Part shown: one piece after another, positions 1 through 4,835 of the stretch | Position numbering within the stretch: the first letter of the stretch is position 1 | Layout of the letters: each line of letters begins with the position of its first letter | Assembly: GCA_002405835.1 (NCBI GenBank) | Contig: DHMO01000061.1 | Span: forward strand, 1-15,629 | Reading direction: 5' to 3' | From: Lentisphaeria bacterium UBA4640 | GTDB lineage: Bacteria; Verrucomicrobiota; Lentisphaeria; Victivallales; UBA1829 | Length of the DNA: 15,629 nucleotides | Made by a program: the position numbers and the translations under genes | The notes under the pieces: model-generated | The model's input: only the letters and a program-made list of their open reading frames with translations | Databases searched by the model: none | What the model was told of the DNA's origin: nothing

Positions 1-21
1 TACCAACTGAGCTACCCCGCC
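1..21 (-). tRNA. tRNA, 5' part only (cut by window edge)
   Basis: Read on the minus strand, the first bases of the window give a typical tRNA 5' end: a seven-base acceptor strand GGCGGGG, then TA and the D-arm GCTCAGTTGGTA. The rest, including the anticodon, lies to the left of the window, so the amino acid cannot be assigned. The 5' end is placed at position 21 because the acceptor strand must be seven bases before the conserved T8-A9. Confidence 0.85.
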
Positions 22-47
22 ACATCCTCGTTGAGGAGTATGAAGGA

Positions 48-75
48 AATATAGCACACCTAATAAAAAATGCAA
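48..75 (-). promoter_or_regulatory. Promoter of the leftward tRNA
   Basis: On the minus strand a -35-like TTGCAT (70-75) is followed after 16 bp by TATATT (48-53), preceded by an extended -10 TGC. Transcription would begin near position 41, about 20 nt before the mature tRNA 5' end. The GTGCTATATT core recurs in other promoters of this window. Confidence 0.6.
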
Positions 76-88
76 ATTCAAAAACAGA

Positions 89-143
89 AAAAATACCGTT
101 TTTTTTCATGCAATCGCGAAGTTCCCGAAAAATACCGTTTTTT
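89..143. repeat. 16-bp AT-rich direct repeat pair between the tRNA and mraZ promoters
   Basis: The 16-mer AAAAATACCGTTTTTT occurs at 89-104 and again at 128-143, 39 bp apart. Each copy is also a weak inverted repeat (A-run, TACCG, T-run). The pair sits between the divergent tRNA and mraZ promoters, upstream of the mraZ -35 box. It could be a protein-binding or curved-DNA element, or simple sequence duplication; no function can be assigned. Confidence 0.5.
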
Positions 144-156
144 CTCACAAAACCGC

Positions 157-184
157 TTGACATTGGAAAATTATGGAATATATT
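157..184 (+). promoter_or_regulatory. Sigma-70-type promoter of the mraZ operon
   Basis: A perfect -35 TTGACA (157-162) and a -10 TATATT (179-184) are separated by 16 bp. The predicted start of transcription is near 190-192, giving a leader of about 25 nt with GGAGAG (205-210) before the ATG at 216. The promoter is interleaved with the TGGAA repeat array, so the regulator should compete directly with RNA polymerase. Confidence 0.8.
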
Positions 185-208
185 GGAAGAAAATGGAATA
201 AACCGGAG
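164..208 (+). promoter_or_regulatory. MraZ-box-like operator: TGGAA repeats with 10-bp period
   Basis: TGGAA is found at 164-168, 174-178, 184-188 and 194-198, with a degenerate fifth unit CGGAG at 204-208. Each five-base unit is followed by a five-base spacer, so the repeats lie on one face of the helix. In E. coli MraZ binds direct TGGGN repeats with five-nt spacers upstream of its own gene, and mollicute MraZ also binds repeated boxes. The array begins right after the -35 box, spans the -10 box and ends on the ribosome-binding site, which fits autorepression by the MraZ encoded next door. The variant core (GGA for GGG) is inferred to be this lineage's box. Confidence 0.75.
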
Positions 209-215
209 AGTTGAA

Positions 216-695
216 ATGCTGTCTTTCTGCGGAATCGACAAATGCTCCGTAGATGCAAACGGAAGAATCAAGCTCAGTCCGCGCGTCATAGAGGATTTCT
301 CGGCTCGCGGAAAAGACGTCGTTCTTCACTGTCTGCCCGAAGGCACAATCGCGGTTTATCCAGAAGACGTCTATCTCGAAATGCGGAAACACGAGAACTA
401 CCCGGCGGAACGAGCCGCCGATTCCATCGTCTTCCGCAGAACACTTCGCAGATTCGGAGCGTGGACGCAGTCCGAAACTATCTCCGCGCAGGGACGCATC
501 ACCTTGCCGCAGATGTTCCGTGAACATGCGAAACTCGCAAACGGATGCGATGCGGTAGTCGTCGGAATCGAAATCGGCGTGGAAATCTGGAGTCTCGAAC
601 GCTGGGAAGAGGAACAGCGGAAGATTATGGAACACGCCATGAAAAAAGATGAACTGGAAATGATGCAGGATCTGCAAGGCGGATCCGCTGAATAA
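216..695 (+). CDS. mraZ: MraZ transcriptional regulator (159 aa)
   Basis: This is a DNA-binding regulator of the MraZ family, which forms rings of subunits and controls the division and cell-wall (dcw) operon that begins with its own gene. Two AbrB-like repeats are visible. The first has DANGRIKLSPRV at residues 13-24. The second has SAQGRITLPQMFREHA at 90-105, followed by VVVGIEIGVEIWSLERW (114-130), which matches the family pattern of a GR-x-x-x-P signature and an EIW-x-x-x-x-W strand. The length is close to the usual 140-150 residues. The start at 216 was chosen over an in-frame ATG at 108 because it has GGAGAG five bases upstream and the family N-terminus begins there. The upstream ATG would also precede the promoter. 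The next gene begins 21 bp downstream. Confidence 0.88.
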   Translation: MLSFCGIDKCSVDANGRIKLSPRVIEDFSARGKDVVLHCLPEGTIAVYPEDVYLEMRKHENYPAERAADSIVFRRTLRRFGAWTQSETISAQGRITLPQMFREHAKLANGCDAVVVGIEIGVEIWSLERWEEEQRKIMEHAMKKDELEMMQDLQGGSAE

Positions 696-716
696 AACGG
701 AAAGAGAGGTGACATC

Positions 717-974
717 ATGAAATCAAATCAAGCCCGTTTTGTCTTCTGTGTTCTCGTACTTCTTCTCTCCCTGACGTTCCTGGGTTCCATCAAAGCCGGC
801 GAAGGACGGAGACTTTCCAGACGCGCAGTCAACCGGGGCTCATGCCGTACGGCATGTGAACTTCTGACCGCGGCCGTTCCCGCGGAACAGAAAGCCGCAT
901 GGGAACAGCTCGTTCAATCCGCACCGGAACTCGCACTCAGAAGCACAACGGTCAATCTTCATCAGCTTCAATAA
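717..974 (+). CDS. Short secreted or single-pass membrane protein (85 aa), function unknown
   Basis: The product has a short positive N-terminus (MKSNQARF) and a hydrophobic stretch at residues 8-24. It could be a signal peptide, with possible cleavage near GSIKA-GEG at about residue 27, or a membrane anchor. The remaining 58 residues are basic near the membrane, contain two cysteines (in SCRTAC) and end in a probable amphipathic helix. AGGTGA (707-712) lies just before the ATG. The position between mraZ and the PBP-like gene is where a bitopic FtsL-like protein often sits, and the size and topology are compatible. However, I see no convincing coiled coil or leucine zipper, so an FtsL role is only a suggestion. 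The reading frame keeps the codon style of its neighbours, so it is likely real. Confidence 0.6.
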   Translation: MKSNQARFVFCVLVLLLSLTFLGSIKAGEGRRLSRRAVNRGSCRTACELLTAAVPAEQKAAWEQLVQSAPELALRSTTVNLHQLQ

Positions 975-978
975 GATT

Positions 979-1617
979 ATGAACGATGCCGTTTTCCAAA
1001 GACGCAGCGGCATCATTCTGCTGCTGCTCGCCGGATGGGCGCTCCTCGCTGCAGCACACGTCGTCTATTACACTTGCTGGAAACGCGAAAAACTTCTCGA
1101 CCAGAGTCTGCATCTCGCCTGGCGCGAAGGCTCCATCCCGGCGGTGCGCGGAAGCATCCTCGACAAAAACGGCGTCCCGCTTGTCTGGACGGAACTCACG
1201 CACGACCTCACACTTCCCCGCGGCAGGAGCTCCGCGGCTCAGACGGAACTCCTGATCCGGCATCTGACAACCGTTCTTTTTCCTATTCATTTTGAAGCGG
1301 ATGCGGAACGCGTTTTTCTCAAACGGAACCTGACTCCGGAGGAAATTCTGCGGCTGCGCAAATTCACGATTCTGTATCCGGAACTGGAGATCCGTCCACG
1401 CATGGAACGCAAAACGCTCAACATCCCGGAAATCCGCGAAAAATGGACGGAGTGGGAAGAAAAATACGACGACAAACTTGCGGGGACATCCGGGCTTTTC
1501 CGCGTCATGCTGGACAGTACCGGAGCATGGGTTCCGGGAACCACGGAAATTCTTGCAGCCCCGATCCCGGGACGCAATGTCACGATCCCGTACGAGCTGA
1601 AAGGAGAGCGGCAATGA
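979..1617 (+). CDS. Class B penicillin-binding-protein-like pedestal protein lacking the transpeptidase domain (212 aa)
   Basis: Class B PBPs (FtsI, PBP2) have a membrane anchor, a non-catalytic pedestal (dimerisation) domain and a C-terminal transpeptidase. The pedestal contacts and activates the partner SEDS glycosyltransferase. Here a short cytoplasmic N-terminus and one membrane segment (residues 11-31) are followed by the classic start of the pedestal, RGSILDKNGVPL at 57-68. The end of the pedestal is seen as GTSGLFRVMLDS (169-180) and VPG (186-188), then PGRNVTIPYELKG. In full-length family members the transpeptidase begins right after this strand; here the protein stops. No SxxK, SxN or KTG motif is present. 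The gene starts four bases after the previous stop without a clear ribosome-binding site, suggesting translational coupling. Its stop overlaps the SEDS start (ATGA, 1614-1617). The protein is likely a dedicated SEDS activator or scaffold rather than an enzyme. Confidence 0.72.
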   Translation: MNDAVFQRRSGIILLLLAGWALLAAAHVVYYTCWKREKLLDQSLHLAWREGSIPAVRGSILDKNGVPLVWTELTHDLTLPRGRSSAAQTELLIRHLTTVLFPIHFEADAERVFLKRNLTPEEILRLRKFTILYPELEIRPRMERKTLNIPEIREKWTEWEEKYDDKLAGTSGLFRVMLDSTGAWVPGTTEILAAPIPGRNVTIPYELKGERQ

Positions 1618-2690
1618 GCGGAAAACGGCAAGAGCAGCCGTGGCTCAGCACGGCGTTCGGCCTGACCGTTCTCGGTCTCGGAGGATGTCTCTCCATCTAT
1701 GGTGCGGAATCGTTCGGCGAAAATGCAGTCTATTACTCGCTCCGGCAGCTTGTCTGGCTGGTGATCGGAATCGCACTTTATCTCTGGATTTCACACATTT
1801 CATTCGATTTCTGGACTCGTTCGGCAAAATGGCTTGCAGGGATCGCGCTTGCAGGACTTCTGCTCGTGCTGTTCGGAGGGATCAAAATCAACGGCATGCA
1901 AGGCTGGTTCTCCATCGGACCGTTCCTGATTCAGCCATCCGAATTTGCAAAGGGGCCATTCCTGCTGATGCTTTCTCTTTACGCGGCGCAGACGGAACTT
2001 CCGGAGCGGAGACGTTTTCTGCAGATGGCGGCGACCGGGATTCTCTTCTGCGGATGCGTGCTGCTGGAACCGGATTTCGGTTCGGCGACCGTTTTTTTCC
2101 TCGGACTTGCCGCTGTATTGGGACTGACTTTGAAGCTGCGGTATCTGCTTGCGCTGTTCTGCGGAGTCGCGCTTCCGGCGGCACTGCTCTTTATTTTCCG
2201 GCACGGATACGCGATGCGCAGATTCGCCGGTTACTGGAATCCCGATGAACATTTTCAGGGGGCCGGATGGCATGTCAAACAATTCCAGTTCAGCATGGCG
2301 CACGGCGGACTGTTCGGATCGGAATGGGGCGGCGCGCTTTGGTCGAACGCCTATCTTCCGCTCGCGCACAGCGATTCCGCATTCGCGGCCATCGTGGAAT
2401 CCGGCGGTCTGGCAGGCGGAATGCTTGTCATCGGCGGCTGTCTCGCCGTTGCGTGGTTCTTCCGCCGCATCGCGCTCCGGACGGAGGACAAGGCGGCGCG
2501 CACCTTTATTTTTGCGACAGGCGCCATGTTCACGGCGCAGGCTCTGCTGCATATCGGGGTCAACACCGCGCTTCTGCCTCCGACGGGGCTGACGCTTCCG
2601 CTCTTTAGCTACGGCGGAAGTTCCCTGCTCGCCACGATGTTCGCATTCGGGCTTGCGGCGAGCGCGGGAAGAAGCGGTTCGAAAAACTGA
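1614..2690 (+). CDS. SEDS-family peptidoglycan glycosyltransferase (FtsW/RodA type, 358 aa)
   Basis: SEDS proteins are multi-pass membrane enzymes that polymerise lipid II into glycan strands. Family landmarks present are IQPSEFAK (106-113), EPDFGSA (152-158), AHSDSAFAAIVE (251-262, with the conserved Asp at 254 and Glu at 262) and HIGVNTALLPPTG followed by SYGGSS (332-337). About ten hydrophobic segments can be counted. The start ATG at 1614 overlaps the upstream stop and is preceded by AAGGAGAG (1601-1608). The usual Arg of the GxxRW motif is Gly here (NGMQGW, 93-98). Operon context after mraZ favours the division enzyme FtsW, but motifs alone do not separate FtsW from RodA. The stop lies only 3 bp from the end of the convergent radical SAM gene. 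Confidence 0.88.
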   Translation: MSGKRQEQPWLSTAFGLTVLGLGGCLSIYGAESFGENAVYYSLRQLVWLVIGIALYLWISHISFDFWTRSAKWLAGIALAGLLLVLFGGIKINGMQGWFSIGPFLIQPSEFAKGPFLLMLSLYAAQTELPERRRFLQMAATGILFCGCVLLEPDFGSATVFFLGLAAVLGLTLKLRYLLALFCGVALPAALLFIFRHGYAMRRFAGYWNPDEHFQGAGWHVKQFQFSMAHGGLFGSEWGGALWSNAYLPLAHSDSAFAAIVESGGLAGGMLVIGGCLAVAWFFRRIALRTEDKAARTFIFATGAMFTAQALLHIGVNTALLPPTGLTLPLFSYGGSSLLATMFAFGLAASAGRSGSKN

Positions 2691-2693
2691 CTC

Positions 2694-3656
2694 TTATTTT
2701 TTCTCCGCCCGGTAGTAGATCCCGCGCGGACCTTCCTCACTGGTGATGAATCCGGCCTTCTCCATCCGGCGCAGATGCGCTTCCAGATTCGGCTTCTGAA
2801 ATCCGAGCGATTCGGCAAGATCATCCGCCGTGCAGGGACGCGACGCGCAGGTCGCGATGATGCGGTCATTGTACTCTTCCGTGGAAAGCTCCTTCGACTC
2901 GCCGCGCTTTGCAGCTCGTCCGCCGATGCATTCGACGGGAACGCCGGATTCGCCGATAACCGATGCGATCTCGGCCATCACCGCGGGTGCGGGGATGCCG
3001 ACGTTGTGTTCGGTTCCGGGACGGTCCAGCGTGTTGAGCTGCACCTTGTCCGGCTGAATCTCGCGGACATACTGCAGGAAACGTTTTGCGGATTCAGTCG
3101 AGTCGTTGACGCCTTCCGCGATGAAGATTTCCAGCCACATCTGCGCACGGGAAATCTTGCGGAATTCGATCACGGCGTCCGCAACGGCGCGGATTGTCAA
3201 GCCTTTCGCCGGACGGTTCATTTTCTGAAACTCCTCTTCATTGGAGCCGTCGAGAGAGGGAACGATCAGGTCGACGGCGGCGCATTCGCGGCGGACTTCG
3301 GGATCCATCAGCGGCACGCCTTTTGTCAGAAGGCAGACTTTGATGTTCGGATATTTTTTCTTGATGTGCGCAATAATCGTCCCGATCCCGGAATGAAGCA
3401 GCGGCTCGCCGGTTCCGGAGAAGGTGAAAAAGTCGATGTGCGGATGACGGTCCAGCGCCTCGTCGATCTGTTTCAGCGCCAGTTCGGTCGGGAAATATTC
3501 CTTGCGCTCGGTGGTCTGATTGGTGGTTTTCCCGCACTCGCAGTAAATGCAGTCCATCGTGCAGGTTTTGTACGGAACCAGGTCGATACCGAGAGAAATG
3601 CCGAGCCGTCTGGACGGAATCGGACCGAAGATGCAGGTTTGCTTTGCGGAATTCAT
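2694..3656 (-). CDS. Radical SAM protein of the COG0731 type with C-terminal winged-helix domain (320 aa)
   Basis: The N-terminus reads FGPIPSRRLGISLGIDLVP (10-28), typical of the COG0731 group of radical SAM proteins (relatives of wyosine-base enzymes, mostly of unknown substrate). It is followed by the iron-sulphur motif C32-x3-C36-x2-C39 and a SAM-binding GTGEP at 81-85. The core ends near residue 250. Residues about 262-320 look like a winged helix, with ADDLAESLGFQKPNLEAHL followed by a GIYYRAEKK wing, as in transcription-factor DNA-binding domains. The start at 3656 has AAGGAG six to seven bases upstream on the minus strand, and the longer frame reaching 4805 is the antisense shadow of the next gene. 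The substrate is unknown. The gene converges on the SEDS gene and is divergent from the wecA-like gene, so it is probably monocistronic. Confidence 0.82.
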   Translation of the reverse strand: MNSAKQTCIFGPIPSRRLGISLGIDLVPYKTCTMDCIYCECGKTTNQTTERKEYFPTELALKQIDEALDRHPHIDFFTFSGTGEPLLHSGIGTIIAHIKKKYPNIKVCLLTKGVPLMDPEVRRECAAVDLIVPSLDGSNEEEFQKMNRPAKGLTIRAVADAVIEFRKISRAQMWLEIFIAEGVNDSTESAKRFLQYVREIQPDKVQLNTLDRPGTEHNVGIPAPAVMAEIASVIGESGVPVECIGGRAAKRGESKELSTEEYNDRIIATCASRPCTADDLAESLGFQKPNLEAHLRRMEKAGFITSEEGPRGIYYRAEKK

Positions 3657-3678
3657 GAGATTTCTCCTTCCATTTCGG

Positions 3679-3707
3679 TTGAAATATTCCTGTTTTGCGT
3701 GTATAAT
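3679..3707 (+). promoter_or_regulatory. Promoter of the wecA-like operon
   Basis: TTGAAA (3679-3684) and a perfect TATAAT (3702-3707) are 17 bp apart. Transcription should start near 3714, with a leader of about 30 nt and AAGGA at 3731-3735 before the ATG at 3744. The -10 box overlaps the -10 box of the opposite promoter. Confidence 0.75.
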
Positions 3708-3732
3708 ATAGCATGATATTCTGAAATATAAA
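3705..3732 (-). promoter_or_regulatory. Promoter of the radical SAM gene, overlapping the divergent promoter
   Basis: On the minus strand a weak -35 TTTATA (3727-3732) and a 16-bp spacer lead to TATATT (3705-3710) with the extended -10 TGC (3711-3713). The TGCTATATT core is identical to that of the tRNA and homoserine dehydrogenase promoters. The -10 shares bases 3705-3707 with the opposite promoter's -10. Confidence 0.55.
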
Positions 3733-3743
3733 GGATTTTCCTG

Positions 3744-4835
3744 ATGGATTGGCTTGAATTTTATCCGGCGGTCTTTGTGACAGCCCTGCTTTTTTCCGCG
3801 CTTTACACACTGCTCTGCAAGAAACTTGCATGGAAACTCAACATTCTTGATGTGCCGAAATGCGAACAGCACAAACTCCATGCAAAAGCGACACCGCTGC
3901 TCGGCGGACTCGCCATGTTCCTCTCCTTTCTCTCCGTCATCATCCTGACGGCGCTCGGAAGAGGCATTCAGCTCCATTACTTTCCCGGACTGACGGAGGG
4001 ACTGAAAGGCGTCTCCCTCGCACTTCCGCAGTTCTGCGTGCTCGTGGCATGCGCGGCCGCCGCAGTTCTGCTCGGTCTCTATGACGACAAACATTCCATG
4101 AAGGCCTGGGAAAAGCTCATCGGACAGGTTCTCATTGCGGCGGTCACCGCCACCTGGGGCGGAGTCGCAATCACCCTCTTCATAGGAATCCCGTTCATCA
4201 GCTGGTGCATCACAGTCTTCTGGATCGTGTTCATCTTCAACGCCATCAACTTCTTCGACAACATGGACGGACTTGCGGTCGGAACGGCAACGATTGCATT
4301 CATCTTCTTCGCCTGCGCGGCGGCGGTGAACGGACAGTATTTTGTCGCTTCGCTTGCCGCGCTTTCGGCCGGAGCCGGAGCGGGATTCTGGCTTTACAAC
4401 CGTGCGCCGGCGTCCATCTTCATGGGCGACTCGGGCAGTCATTTCCTTGCATATCTGCTCGCGGTTGTCAGCGCGAAAGTGACCTACTACACACCCGGCG
4501 TCGCCTCGATGAAATTCTCTCTGCTGATTCCGCTGTTCATCCTCGCAATCCCTCTGCTCGATACACTCATGGTGGTGGCAATCCGTCTGCACAACCGCAA
4601 ACCGATCTATGTCGGCGACCACAACCACATCTCCCACCGGTTCATGCACATGGGGCTGACCCGTCCGCAGGCGGTGACGATGGTTCATCTGCTTGCGCTG
4701 ATTGCGGGACTCGGCGCGCTGCCGCTGCTCTGGGGAGACCCGCGCACCTGCATTCTCCTGATTGTTCAAGGACTTCTGCTCTTTGTCCTTATCACCTATC
4801 TGCAATTTGTTCTTGTAAAGAAGGATTCAAAATGA
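3744..4835 (+). CDS. WecA/TagO-family polyprenyl-phosphate N-acetylhexosamine-1-phosphate transferase (363 aa)
   Basis: This family moves a sugar-1-phosphate (usually GlcNAc-1-P from UDP-GlcNAc) onto undecaprenyl phosphate in the membrane, the first step of surface-polysaccharide or teichoic-acid-like glycan synthesis. Motifs seen: HKLHAKATPLLGGLAMF (43-59); the catalytic pair DD (114-115); NAINFFDNMDG (166-176); GDSGSHF (228-234); and the histidine motif DHNHISHRF (292-300). About ten membrane segments fit the family. The LLGG and HISHR forms point to WecA/TagO rather than MraY, but the exact sugar is not decided by sequence. The ATG at 3744 follows AAGGA by eight bases. The stop overlaps the next start as ATGA (4832-4835), so the two proteins are co-translated. 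Confidence 0.87.
   Translation: MDWLEFYPAVFVTALLFSALYTLLCKKLAWKLNILDVPKCEQHKLHAKATPLLGGLAMFLSFLSVIILTALGRGIQLHYFPGLTEGLKGVSLALPQFCVLVACAAAAVLLGLYDDKHSMKAWEKLIGQVLIAAVTATWGGVAITLFIGIPFISWCITVFWIVFIFNAINFFDNMDGLAVGTATIAFIFFACAAAVNGQYFVASLAALSAGAGAGFWLYNRAPASIFMGDSGSHFLAYLLAVVSAKVTYYTPGVASMKFSLLIPLFILAIPLLDTLMVVAIRLHNRKPIYVGDHNHISHRFMHMGLTRPQAVTMVHLLALIAGLGALPLLWGDPRTCILLIVQGLLLFVLITYLQFVLVKKDSK

Noticed and set aside
108..215. Upstream ATG extending MraZ by 36 residues
   Set aside because: It lies upstream of a very good promoter, has no ribosome-binding site, and the added residues do not belong to the MraZ family; GGAGAG before 216 decides the start.
1443..2690. A frameshifted transpeptidase domain hidden after the PBP-like gene
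   Set aside because: The frame overlapping 1443-1613 shows no PBP motif, and from 1614 on the sequence is fully SEDS; there is no space for about 300 residues of transpeptidase.
2675..2705. Bidirectional terminator between the convergent SEDS and radical SAM genes
   Set aside because: A-run and T-run are present, but the pairing is short and without a G/C stem; not strong enough to call.
3657..4805. Long minus-strand extension of the radical SAM frame over the wecA-like gene
   Set aside because: The extension is rich in charged residues typical of an antisense shadow, while the radical SAM family N-terminus begins at 3656 with a good ribosome-binding site.
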